Shown: in pieces, positions 40,937-49,888 of the stretch
Layout of the letters: every line of letters starts with the position of its first letter
Position numbering within the stretch: the first letter of the stretch is position 1
Origin: RGIG4097 sp964550635
Lineage (GTDB): Bacteria > Bacillota > Clostridia > Christensenellales > CAG-917
Direction of reading: 5' to 3'
DNA: 64,000 nt
Assembly: GCA_964550635.1 (NCBI GenBank)
Contig: CAZJZV010000008.1
Location: 1 to 64,000 of the forward strand
Program-made: the position numbers and the translations under genes
The notes under the pieces: generated by a model
What the model was told of the DNA's origin: nothing
The model's database searches: none
The model's input: only the letters and a program-made list of their open reading frames with translations

Positions 40937-42729
40937 AACAAATTATTACGATAGGCATCGACATTGGCACTCAATACTGCAGTGCAGGTTATGTTTTGGA
41001 TAATGAATATCATCAAATTGATTTTGCCAACTGTCCGTATGGAATTCCGACAACGGTATGTTTAAGAAGCGCCGATGCCAATGAAAAAGAAAACATTGTA
41101 GAGCAGCATGATGGCAAAAAATACGTAGTGGAATCAGGCACAAATGCGGTTGATAAAATAGATACAGACTATTCTAATGGGAGCGTATATATATTATCGC
41201 CTTCACAATCGATAAAAACGCTCATGAGAAAAAATGTGAAACAAGTAAAGTTATTTAATAATATCACGTCACTAGATGAAGATTTCGAAACTAAAGAATT
41301 AGTATATAACTTTATTTGGCATGTAGTAGATAAAATAATAGATAAATTCCGCGCTAATGGAATTAATTTAAACGATTATAAATTAGTCGTCAATATGGGC
41401 TATCCGGGGAAAGATGAGTTAAATTCCAACGAAGAAGAAAACTACAAGAATGAGATTGCACGCATAGTAGGCAGTGCGTTTAATTTAAAGGTAGACGGAG
41501 CAAATGTAGAGGTTAAAGCTATAAGCGAAGCAGCGCTAGCGGCAGATTTGCTAAAAAATATCTGCTTGGAAAATAATGGATCGCCGAAACAAAAAGTTTG
41601 TACAATTGACGTGGGTGCTGGAACTACCGATTTGGCTTTTTTGAAATTGGATGAAAAAACACACAAATATTTGTGTGAAGGTCAAACGACATGCAATTTT
41701 GGGGGGAAAAGCATCGATCTAGTTCTCGGGGATCAAAGCCTGGAATGGGAACGAGAAAATGGAGGCATTCATAAAGGCGAATTAAATCCCGCTCACCTTC
41801 GTCCGGATACTATAGCAAAACGCAAAAAATGGATTTTCACCGGAAATGCCGAAGATGGTAAGATAACTGGTTATGATAATATATATCTCAGTAAGAAAAT
41901 TGGTGAGTATATTGAAAACGATACTATTGTTACAGAAGAACGTGATTTGGGCACTTTAAAAACCAAATTTGAAAAATTTATAGAAGAAATTACAATAGAA
42001 GTAAAAAATAATGAGGCAGACGTCGCATTTGTTTTATTGGGCAATTCCAGTCATTTGTCTTATATCAGAGATATGATTGAGGAAACAGTGAAGCGTAAAT
42101 TGAGCAATCTAATGGTGAAGGTAGACATTTCATTTTTGGAAGATGCATTAAAGAACACGCCGTTGAATTATATAAACAATTCAAATTTTATTGCCAGAGC
42201 GGCTGCCGGTTATGAAAATGATATGATAACTACTAATTGTTATGCATTTAGTTATTATAACAAAGAAAAGAATGAAAATGGTTATAAAATAATTTCGAGC
42301 AAGGGAAATCTAAAAGGATCTTATTATGACACCGAGGCGGACTATATGGTTAATAAGGAAAACAACGAATGTGATTTCGAGGTTGGCGGAACAGTGTATA
42401 GCATTAAAATACTAGAAAGCGAAGCAATGCAAAAAGCAAATGTTGGCAAGGATTTTTATTATTTAAAGGGGAGCGTACAACCTAAAAACGTAGACATTGA
42501 TAAAGAAAATATAAAATATTATAAGCCAACACTAAAGGGAAAGGGCTTGAGATACAACGTAGGGTGCAGTATTGACGATCAGGGAAAATTAAGTATATGC
42601 GTCTTCGCTAATGATAATGACAAAAAGACAAGCGAGGAGAGAAAGAATTTTTTGGAAAAAGCGATTAAAACGGCAGACGCACACGGTAATCTTAGCCGTT
42701 GGTTCGAATTAAAAAATTACAAAGTATAA
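40933..42729 (+). CDS. Hsp70/actin-superfamily ATPase (DnaK-like)
   Basis: A 598-residue protein with the Hsp70-type nucleotide-binding domain. Phosphate-1 is ITIGIDIGTQYC (5-16). PYGIPTTVCLR (35-45) matches the DnaK N-terminal PS.V...region. Phosphate-2 is CTIDVGAGTTDLAFL (223-237), and the adenosine motif is FVLLGNSSHLSYIRDMI (367-382). Beyond about residue 430 a C-terminal part of about 170 residues is mostly beta-like and does not resemble the DnaK substrate-binding domain in detail. It is not the housekeeping dnaK, being far from dnaJ/grpE and divergent. It probably works with the GrpE-like protein encoded just upstream. AGGAG precedes the ATG. The gene is markedly AT-rich and closes the operon. 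Confidence 0.82.
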   Translation: MKQIITIGIDIGTQYCSAGYVLDNEYHQIDFANCPYGIPTTVCLRSADANEKENIVEQHDGKKYVVESGTNAVDKIDTDYSNGSVYILSPSQSIKTLMRKNVKQVKLFNNITSLDEDFETKELVYNFIWHVVDKIIDKFRANGINLNDYKLVVNMGYPGKDELNSNEEENYKNEIARIVGSAFNLKVDGANVEVKAISEAALAADLLKNICLENNGSPKQKVCTIDVGAGTTDLAFLKLDEKTHKYLCEGQTTCNFGGKSIDLVLGDQSLEWERENGGIHKGELNPAHLRPDTIAKRKKWIFTGNAEDGKITGYDNIYLSKKIGEYIENDTIVTEERDLGTLKTKFEKFIEEITIEVKNNEADVAFVLLGNSSHLSYIRDMIEETVKRKLSNLMVKVDISFLEDALKNTPLNYINNSNFIARAAAGYENDMITTNCYAFSYYNKEKNENGYKIISSKGNLKGSYYDTEADYMVNKENNECDFEVGGTVYSIKILESEAMQKANVGKDFYYLKGSVQPKNVDIDKENIKYYKPTLKGKGLRYNVGCSIDDQGKLSICVFANDNDKKTSEERKNFLEKAIKTADAHGNLSRWFELKNYKV

Positions 42730-42747
42730 TATATGTGTTTAATTAAG

Positions 42748-42778
42748 CAAAAAACCGTCCGAGAGGGCGGTTTTTTTG
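42748..42778. terminator. Terminator closing the ESCRT-like operon
   Basis: AAAACCGTCC/GGGCGGTTTT with a GAGA loop (42751-42760 with 42765-42774) and T7 on the plus strand; an A6 run upstream would also allow use from the minus side. Confidence 0.85.
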
Positions 42779-42828
42779 TGGGGGGAAATGGTGGGGGAAA
42801 GGGGAATCCTTTTCCTGTTTTTTTGTAT

Positions 42829-42855
42829 GAAAAAGGCTCGTCGGGGACGAGCCTT
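42829..42855 (-). terminator. Terminator after the giant lipoprotein gene
   Basis: A perfect 10-bp stem AAGGCTCGTC/GACGAGCCTT with a GGG loop (42833-42842 with 42846-42855), followed on the minus strand by T-rich sequence. Confidence 0.85.
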
Positions 42856-42879
42856 GGGGTGTTGGGGGATGAGGATTGA

Positions 42880-45800
42880 TTATTCGTTGTAGTCCTCGTA
42901 TTTGTCGCGTTTTTCGGTGATTGCTTCGGTGTTGGTTTCGGCAAGCACTTTGTCTTTCGCGGGTTTGCGGTACTTCTTGACGAAGAACACGATTACGACG
43001 GCGATGGTTGCGACTGCGATGATGATCGAAGGAATCATCCAAGCAAGGTTGACGAGATTGAAGGAACTTGCTTCGGGAGTTTCGGTGGTGTCGTCGACTT
43101 TGGTTTCGGTGTCACCGGTTTGGGATGCGGGTTTGACTTCGCGCACTTTGACGGTGGAAGCAAGGGTGCCTGCATCTGCTTGCGCCTTCATATTGTCGTA
43201 GACTTCTTCGGTCACGGTTTCGAAGGTGATAGCGTCGAACATTGCGTAACCGCTTGAGAGTTTGGTTTCGTCGTCCGCGTCGTAGTCACCGAGTTGGAGT
43301 TTGAGAGTTGCGGAAGTGACCTTATCGTCGAGAGTCTTGACGTAGAAGGTGTATTCCGTCCAGCCTTCAGCCTTGATACCTTCGAAGACGAGCGGATTTT
43401 CGCTATCGTTTGCGGAGCCGAGATAGAACTCAACGCTTGCGCCTGCGCCGGTTGCTTTGAACGTACGCACGTACACGCTTACCTTATAGAAGGTTTCCGC
43501 ATTGAGAGTGTAACTGTTGCTGGTGTAGAGATAAGAGCTGGGCGCGGTGTTGTTGATGACAAGGAAGTTCTTTCCGATGACGGAAGAAACGTCGTTGCCG
43601 TTCGCATCCTTCATTGAGAGCAAATCGCTTGCGGAGATGTAGTTTGCCTTCATATCCGCGTACATTTCGCGTTTTTGGAGAATGGTTTCGATTTCCGCAT
43701 CGGTCTTGCCGGGGTAGGTTGCCTTTGCGCTATCGATGTCGCTTTGCTCGATCTTGTAGTTGCTTTGCTTATAGGTCTTGCCGAAGAGAGAGACGGTTTG
43801 TCCCATTTCGCTCAAGATGTCCTTGTAGAGATCGTCTTCAAGGTCTGCGGAGTCGATATCGTGTTTGGGAAGTGCGCTTGCATCCGCATAGATGACGCCG
43901 CCCTTGGTGTCGGAAGCGGATTGTTCGGTGTCTGCGGATCCCGACCAACCGGAAGGAGTGGAGAGTTCGCTTCTGGACGCTACGTTATCGGAAGCGGTGT
44001 CGAAACCGTCGGTAAGGTAGGTGATCTTTCTATCGACGTTATTGTTGAGAGAAAGCGCGTTGAACTCATCGTCGGTCATGGTGGTGAGAGTGACGTTGTC
44101 GAACAAGACGATACCGGAAGACGCTTCGTCCGCGACGTCGCCGAGATCGCCGGAGATTGCTTGGTCGTAGCCAATGCCGAGGCGGAGTTTCAAGGAAGAA
44201 ACGCTGGTCAAACCGACTTGGATATAGAAGGTGTATTCAGTCCAATCGGTGGAACCGACGGTCTTGACTACGAAGTTGGTGTTTTCTGCGATACTACCGC
44301 TCGAACCGCCGGTGAGATAGATACTGAAAGTGGTTGCTTCCAAGGTCTTAACCCACACGCTGAGTTTGTAGTTGTTGTTTGCGGAAGCGGAGAAGGTGCC
44401 GGACGCAAAGGAGCGGGTGTACTTCTTGCCGTTGAGTCCTGCAAACGCAAGGACGTAAGGTGCGCCGATGCGTTCCGCATTCTCGAAGTAGGTGTCGTCT
44501 TCCGCACCGTAGAGAGTGTTGAAGGACGTTGCGACGGAGTCGCCGAACAACGCTTTGATTTGTTCGCTTGCGTCGTAGTAGTTGTCGTTGTCCGCTTGTT
44601 TGTCGAGTTTTACGATACCTGCAACGAGATTTGCATCGTCCTTGTAGGTTTCTTTGTAGGTGTTGGTGTCGTCCGTGTCGTCGCCGTTGGGCTTGTAGGT
44701 GGAGTCGTTGATGGTCCAGTTGGAAGGCACGCCTGCGTAGTTATTCTTCGCAAGGTCGCCTTGAGCGACGTTACCGTCCGTCCACTTGGTGTCCGAAACG
44801 TTGAAGTTGGAGAAACTGCCGTTGGTGAAGGACGGGGAGGTGGATGCCGCGGAAGACGCAAGGCTTACTGCCTTGACGGTGTTGCCGGTGGAGACGTCCG
44901 CATAATCGTCGTATTCGATTTCGGTCATGCTGATATTGGACACGAACGCTACGCCGTTTGCAAGGGTGGAAGAGGACCAACGATTGCCGGTGCCGTAGGT
45001 GATGCGCAAAGAGAGGTTTTGTGCTTCGAGTTCGTTGCCTTTCACGTAGAAGGAGTATTCCTTCCAAGTGGTGGTTTCGACGTTGTCATCGTCGTAGGTG
45101 GAAGTGTTGATGAGAGTGAAGGAAGACTTGTCGTTGCCTTCGCCGTCAACGAGACAGATATAAACGCCGGAAGTGGACTTGATACCTACCGTCTTAACCC
45201 AGAGAGAGATGCGATAAGTGCCGTTCTTGGAGACCGCAAATTCGTCGGTTTCAAAGAGGAAGTAGGAGTCCGCCGCGTTGGACTTGAACATAAGGGCGCG
45301 TTCGCTTTCGATTGCGTAAGGGGTGCCCGGGTGTTCGACGCCGTATTGAGTGAAGTTTGCATCTGCGGCAAGGCTGACTACGCCTGCGGTAACGTCGACG
45401 ACGGGAAGAGTATCGTCGTTGCCGATTTCGTCGAGAAGGCTACTTGCAGAGAAGCCTGCGGGGGTGCCGAGAGTGTTGTTGTCGTAATCCGCCGCATTGT
45501 CCGAAACGTTTTGGAAGTTTGCGGAGATTGCGCTACCGTCGAAAAGGTTGACGGTGGAGAGGTCCACTTTTGCGTATCTTGCGGAGCTATCGCTTTCAAG
45601 GTCGACTTCGTAGTCGGTGAGTGCGCCTACGTTCGTCCACGCGTCTTCGGTGATTTCTGCAAGGTTGACTTCGTCAAAGAATGCCCAACCGGTTGCGAAA
45701 GTGCCGTTGGATTTGTAAGTGGTTTGGTTTTCGTTGAATTTGGTTGCGCTCTCGTATTCGGTATAGGTCACCGTGGAGTTGTCGTAGGTGTTGCCGGTGC

Positions 45801-47319
45801 CGAGCCACAAGGACATTGCGTAAGAAGTGTTCTTATATTGATTGCCCGCGATATAGAAGGTGTAAGTCGTCCATGCGCCGTTGGTGCCGATTGCGGTGCC
45901 GCCGTAGTAGCCGTCTTGGAATTGGTCGTCCGTTCTATTTGCGCCGATGCCTTTGATGAGAATATCTTTGCCTTCGCCCGAGAGTTTGAGAGTAACGCCC
46001 GCGCCGTGCACGCTATAAGTCAAGACGGACACGGAGATTGCGTAGAATTTACCTTTTTCGACGACTATATTCTTGGAAGATTTGAGACCGTTTGCGGTCA
46101 TCTTTTGTTGAGAGAGCATATAGACGTTGGTGCCGATTCTGTTGTCACCGAAAGTTTTGATGGTGTTGGGGAAGTCGTTGGACGTCAAGTAGTTTGCGGG
46201 ATATTTGATGGTTGCGTCGCCTTCGCCTGCTTTCTCGTAGTGAGTGGAAGCGTAGTCGGAGTAATTTTCGTCAAACTTGGACACGTCGATGATACCGTTT
46301 TTGCCAAGACCGGTGGGTGCGTTGCCGTCGGTGACGACAGACCAGTTGGAAGCCGTTGCGGAAGTGCCGACTTTGGTGGTGCCGAAATCGAAACGACCGT
46401 TGGGGACTTTGACGGTGAGAGTTTGATTGCTTTCGCGGAATTGTGCCGCGGTGACGCTTGCGTTGCCGTTCAATTCGGTTGCGCTTGCGGTCGCATATTC
46501 GGTGTTTTCGATTTCAACGAGATTCACGTTGTCGAAGAATGCGTAACCGCTCGTAAGACCGTTGGTGTATTCGGAAGTGTATTTGCCGAGACCGAGTTGC
46601 ACGGTGAGAGAGGTTGCGGATTCCGCACCGCCTTCGATATAAAGGGTGTAGGTTTTCCATTCGCCGTTGGTGTTGACGTTTGCAAATTCCGCATACGCGT
46701 TGGAAGAAACGTAAATTCTTGCGCCGGGATTGGCGGATGCGCTTTGATTGCCTTCGTCGTCAAGGGTGCCTTGGATGCCGTAGGTGAGAACGTCAACGGA
46801 GAGTTTGTAGTATTTGTTCGCCTCAAGAGAGAAGGATGCGGAAGTGTAGCCGTATGCGGTGGGACCGTAGTCGTCCTTGCTTGCATCGACGATATCCGCT
46901 TTCTTGGGCATATAAATCATGAGCGCGTTGTTGACCGCGCCTTCTGCGGAAGAATAGTGGGACTTGAGAAGATTGTAGATGGTCTTATCTTCGTCTTTCC
47001 ATGCGGATGCGTTTGCGGAGTAGAGCGCTTCTTCAAGGCTGATTGCGCCTGCGATGACGCCCTTGGGATAAGAACCGCTACTGTACATGGAAGCGCCTTT
47101 CCAGTCCGTTATGGAGAGGGGATAGGTCGAAGAGGACGTATCCACGACTTTGAAATCGGAGTTGGAAATCAAGAGTCCTTCGGTTGCCTCGATTTTGGTT
47201 TCTTCTTCGGGGGTGGCTGCGGGTGCTTCCGCGTTGTTGCACGCGACGAAGAGGGTGAGGGACAGCACCATAAGAAGTGCGGTCATGAGTGCTAATAAAG
47301 TCAGTCTTTTCTTTTTCAT
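42880..47319 (-). CDS. Giant surface lipoprotein with five jelly-roll-like repeats and a C-terminal membrane helix
   Basis: A protein of about 1479 residues. It starts with a lipoprotein signal (MKKKRLTLLALMTALLMVLS then LTLFVACNN, lipobox VAC). Five repeats of about 260-300 residues follow. Each ends in a beta-rich domain with text like YYKLSVWVKT ... WTEYTFYI ... SGYAFFDNVNLVEI; cores lie near residues 153-269, 413-556, 690-796, 973-1080 and 1270-1373. The pattern is that of galactose-binding/CBM-type jelly rolls, so carbohydrate or surface binding is likely. The C-terminus has a transmembrane helix (WMIPSIIIAVATIAVVIVFF) and a charged tail, so both ends appear membrane-tethered. The start at 47319 is chosen for AAGGAAAG. 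Monocistronic. Confidence 0.85.
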   Translation of the reverse strand: MKKKRLTLLALMTALLMVLSLTLFVACNNAEAPAATPEEETKIEATEGLLISNSDFKVVDTSSSTYPLSITDWKGASMYSSGSYPKGVIAGAISLEEALYSANASAWKDEDKTIYNLLKSHYSSAEGAVNNALMIYMPKKADIVDASKDDYGPTAYGYTSASFSLEANKYYKLSVDVLTYGIQGTLDDEGNQSASANPGARIYVSSNAYAEFANVNTNGEWKTYTLYIEGGAESATSLTVQLGLGKYTSEYTNGLTSGYAFFDNVNLVEIENTEYATASATELNGNASVTAAQFRESNQTLTVKVPNGRFDFGTTKVGTSATASNWSVVTDGNAPTGLGKNGIIDVSKFDENYSDYASTHYEKAGEGDATIKYPANYLTSNDFPNTIKTFGDNRIGTNVYMLSQQKMTANGLKSSKNIVVEKGKFYAISVSVLTYSVHGAGVTLKLSGEGKDILIKGIGANRTDDQFQDGYYGGTAIGTNGAWTTYTFYIAGNQYKNTSYAMSLWLGTGNTYDNSTVTYTEYESATKFNENQTTYKSNGTFATGWAFFDEVNLAEITEDAWTNVGALTDYEVDLESDSSARYAKVDLSTVNLFDGSAISANFQNVSDNAADYDNNTLGTPAGFSASSLLDEIGNDDTLPVVDVTAGVVSLAADANFTQYGVEHPGTPYAIESERALMFKSNAADSYFLFETDEFAVSKNGTYRISLWVKTVGIKSTSGVYICLVDGEGNDKSSFTLINTSTYDDDNVETTTWKEYSFYVKGNELEAQNLSLRITYGTGNRWSSSTLANGVAFVSNISMTEIEYDDYADVSTGNTVKAVSLASSAASTSPSFTNGSFSNFNVSDTKWTDGNVAQGDLAKNNYAGVPSNWTINDSTYKPNGDDTDDTNTYKETYKDDANLVAGIVKLDKQADNDNYYDASEQIKALFGDSVATSFNTLYGAEDDTYFENAERIGAPYVLAFAGLNGKKYTRSFASGTFSASANNNYKLSVWVKTLEATTFSIYLTGGSSGSIAENTNFVVKTVGSTDWTEYTFYIQVGLTSVSSLKLRLGIGYDQAISGDLGDVADEASSGIVLFDNVTLTTMTDDEFNALSLNNNVDRKITYLTDGFDTASDNVASRSELSTPSGWSGSADTEQSASDTKGGVIYADASALPKHDIDSADLEDDLYKDILSEMGQTVSLFGKTYKQSNYKIEQSDIDSAKATYPGKTDAEIETILQKREMYADMKANYISASDLLSMKDANGNDVSSVIGKNFLVINNTAPSSYLYTSNSYTLNAETFYKVSVYVRTFKATGAGASVEFYLGSANDSENPLVFEGIKAEGWTEYTFYVKTLDDKVTSATLKLQLGDYDADDETKLSSGYAMFDAITFETVTEEVYDNMKAQADAGTLASTVKVREVKPASQTGDTETKVDDTTETPEASSFNLVNLAWMIPSIIIAVATIAVVIVFFVKKYRKPAKDKVLAETNTEAITEKRDKYEDYNE

Positions 47320-47469
47320 ACTTTCCTTTATGCCTAATTGTGATGCGAATTTTATTTGCACGCGTTGTCCGCGCGTTATATATAATTATAGGCTATGATA
47401 TGATATAACAAAATCAATAATTTGGCAAACGTATTTCATATTTTCTTGCAAATTAAAGAAAATATAATT

Positions 47470-47889
47470 ATGAACAGCGGACTTTTTGTGGTTGAATACC
47501 CGTCGAAATTCAAAAAGAGCAACGAAAAGAGCGGTATGAAAGAGAAGTCGTTCGCGGTATTTTTCGGACTCGTAGTGGGCGCGGTCAACGGACTTTTCGG
47601 GGCAGGCGGGGGAATGCTCGTCGTGCCTATTTTGAGTTATCTTTACGGCTTGAGTGCAAAGAAATCCCACGCAACCGCAATCATGATTATCCTGCCCTTA
47701 TGCGCGGTCAGTGCGGTGGTGTACGCGCTCAAAGGAAGTTACGACTACTCCATATTTCCCGCAACGATTGTCGGGGTGGTGGCAGGCGGAATAGCGGGTG
47801 CGCTCCTCCTCAAAAAAGCGAACAACGTCGCGCTCCGCTACGTGTTTTATTTCCTTATGTTGCTTGCAGGACTCAAAATGATATTTTGA
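47470..47889 (+). CDS. Half-size TSUP (TauE/SafE) transporter, first of a pair
   Basis: A protein of about 139 residues with roughly four helices and the TSUP signature GAVNGLFGAGGGMLVVPIL. Full TauE/SafE proteins have two such halves (about 250 residues); this one and the gene at 48066 each supply one, so they may form a heterodimer exporting sulfur compounds or organic anions. The start is uncertain: the ATG at 47470 lies next to a TATAAT, and the ATG at 47536 (MKEKSF) would remove a poorly conserved N-terminus. Confidence 0.8.
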   Translation: MNSGLFVVEYPSKFKKSNEKSGMKEKSFAVFFGLVVGAVNGLFGAGGGMLVVPILSYLYGLSAKKSHATAIMIILPLCAVSAVVYALKGSYDYSIFPATIVGVVAGGIAGALLLKKANNVALRYVFYFLMLLAGLKMIF

Positions 47890-48065
47890 CAAAACAAAGC
47901 GTTTATTATCTCAAAATGCAATATAAAACGCCGATTTTGCGATTTCTCAAAACTCCGAGTGTTTTTTCGGTTTTAGAATAAACGGGTGTGGTTTTACGGC
48001 TTAAACTGCGTGAAAGTTTTGCGCATACAACAAAAAAATAATGACTTGAAAAGGATGATAAGTTT

Positions 48066-48440
48066 ATGAAAAACGGTTGGATTTTTTATCTTCTATGCGG
48101 ACTTGCGGGCGGTGTGCTTGCGGGTATGGGAATGGGCGGCGGTACGCTCACGATACCGCTGTTGACCTTTGCTATGGGGGTTGAGCAACTCACCGCGCAA
48201 TTTGTCAATTTGCTTGCTTTCGTGCCTACGGGGACGGTGTCTCTCGGATTGCATTTGAAAAACGGATTGGTGTCCTTTGACCGTATAGGTTATTTGCTTT
48301 TTCCCGCCCTTTTGTCGTCGGTGGTAACTTCCTTTTTCGCATTCGACGCGGGGGATAAGATTTTGACTGTTTTATTCGGCGCGTTTCTCTCTCTAGTAGC
48401 GGTTTTTTCTCTCGCCGTCGAAACCTTGAAAAAAAGTTAA
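48066..48440 (+). CDS. Half-size TSUP (TauE/SafE) transporter, second of a pair
   Basis: A 124-residue protein with four helices and the matching signature CGLAGGVLAGMGMGGGTLTIPLLTF. AAGGATG precedes the ATG. It lies 176 bases after its partner; that gap shows no terminator or recognisable element. See the first half for the likely function. Confidence 0.82.
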   Translation: MKNGWIFYLLCGLAGGVLAGMGMGGGTLTIPLLTFAMGVEQLTAQFVNLLAFVPTGTVSLGLHLKNGLVSFDRIGYLLFPALLSSVVTSFFAFDAGDKILTVLFGAFLSLVAVFSLAVETLKKS

Positions 48441-48585
48441 AATGGGGTATTTACTTTATTGAAAAAGTATTATATAATATCAATACTAATAACCATAATC
48501 GGAGCATCTTCGCATTTGCTTGCGCGGTAGCGGTCTTGCTTCGTGATATTACAACGTGCAGTAGAACTGCAAAAGGAACTATAAG
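48441..48585 (+). promoter_or_regulatory. Leader and promoter region of the rnf operon
   Basis: An AT-rich stretch at 48459-48490 contains a TTGAAA and a TATAAT, but their spacing (8 bp) does not make a standard promoter. A small hairpin TGCAGT-AGA-ACTGCA (48557-48571) ends directly at the AAAGGA ribosome-binding site of rnfC and could affect initiation. Confidence 0.35.
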
Positions 48586-49887
48586 ATGTACAGAACGTTT
48601 CGTCGCGGAACACATCCAAACGCAAACAAACGCACCAAGGATTGTCCGCTTTACGATTTCAGCATTCCTGACAAACTCTATGTTTCTTTATCTCAACACA
48701 TCGGCGCACCCGCAAAAGCGATAGTCGCAGTCGGCGACTACGTCAAAGAGGGACAGATGATAGGCGAGGCGAGTGGATTCGTGTCCGCTCACGTTTTCGC
48801 ACCCGTTTCGGGGACTGTCAGTGCGATAAAACGTCTTTCCACCGCCAACGGCGGCGAGGCGGACCATATCGTCATCGACAACGATTTCAAGTACGACAAA
48901 GTTTCCCTTCCCGTCCTTGAAAACCCCGACCGCGACGAGATATTGGCACGCATAAAAGAAGCAGGAATAGTCGGCATGGGCGGAGCAACTTTCCCCACTC
49001 ACGTCAAATTCGCACCGTCGAAACCCGTTGACTCTCTCATCATCAACGGCGCGGAATGCGAGCCTTACATAACTTGCGACTATCGACTTCTCGTCGAGCA
49101 CACGGACGAATTCCTCCGCGGTGTCCGCTACGAGATGAAAGCACTTGGCGTCAAGAAAGCGTATATCGGCGTCGAGTCCAACAAGAAAGAAGCGATCGCA
49201 ATTCTTGCGAACAAATGCCCCGAAGGCGGAGATATTTCGGTGCTTACCCTTGTTGCGAAATATCCGCAAGGCGCGGAAAAGCAACTCATCTACGCCATTT
49301 TGAAGCGTGCAGTCCCGCCGGGAGGACTTCCTGCGGACGTCGGTTGCGTGGTGTCCAACGTGCATACCGCACTTGCAGTTGCAAGAGCAATCGAACTCGG
49401 CGAACCGCTTTATAAACGTGCTATGACGGTGTCGGGCAAAGGCGTTGACAAGATCGGAAACTACTGGGTGCGCACAGGCACGCTCTATTCCTATATCTAC
49501 GACCATTGTCGCGGTAGCGTTGACGAAGACGCAACCAAAAAGGTTGTCAGCGGCGGTCCTATGATGGGATTTGCGCAGGCGGATTTGAACGTGGCATGCA
49601 CGAAAGGCTCGTCCGCACTTCTGTTCTTGACCAAGAAAGAATTTAATACGGACGGCACCACGCAGTGCATCAACTGCGGAAAGTGCATTCAACGTTGCCC
49701 TATGAACCTTATGCCCAGAGATATTGAAAGGGCAATCATCGCGGGCGACTACGAAACCACTGCGAAACTCGGCGTTATGAACTGTATCGAATGCGGAGTT
49801 TGCTCCTATTGTTGTCCGTCCAAGCGCCCGCTCGTTCAGGCGATCAGGCTCTCCAAAAAGGAAATAAAAATAAGGGGGATAAAGTGA
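48586..49887 (+). CDS. rnfC: Rnf complex subunit C
   Basis: The 433-residue peripheral NADH-binding subunit of the ferredoxin:NAD+ oxidoreductase. The flavin/NADH region GMGGATFPTHVK and NGAECEPYITCDYRLL is typical, and two [4Fe-4S] motifs lie at the C-terminus (CINCGKCIQRCP and CIECGVCSYCCPS). First gene of rnfCDGEAB, the order found in Clostridia and Acetobacterium. The complex couples ferredoxin oxidation to Na+ or H+ export. Confidence 0.96.
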   Translation: MYRTFRRGTHPNANKRTKDCPLYDFSIPDKLYVSLSQHIGAPAKAIVAVGDYVKEGQMIGEASGFVSAHVFAPVSGTVSAIKRLSTANGGEADHIVIDNDFKYDKVSLPVLENPDRDEILARIKEAGIVGMGGATFPTHVKFAPSKPVDSLIINGAECEPYITCDYRLLVEHTDEFLRGVRYEMKALGVKKAYIGVESNKKEAIAILANKCPEGGDISVLTLVAKYPQGAEKQLIYAILKRAVPPGGLPADVGCVVSNVHTALAVARAIELGEPLYKRAMTVSGKGVDKIGNYWVRTGTLYSYIYDHCRGSVDEDATKKVVSGGPMMGFAQADLNVACTKGSSALLFLTKKEFNTDGTTQCINCGKCIQRCPMNLMPRDIERAIIAGDYETTAKLGVMNCIECGVCSYCCPSKRPLVQAIRLSKKEIKIRGIK

Positions 49888-49888
49888 T

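Noticed and set aside
43675..47295. A 1206-residue plus-strand frame opposite the giant lipoprotein gene
   Set aside because: Shadow frame with V/C/G-rich composition and no start signals; the minus-strand lipoprotein has a signal peptide, ribosome-binding site and terminator.
48459..48478. TTGAAA and TATAAT before rnfC as a promoter
   Set aside because: The spacer is only 8 bp, too short for a sigma-A promoter; the real rnf promoter was not identified.
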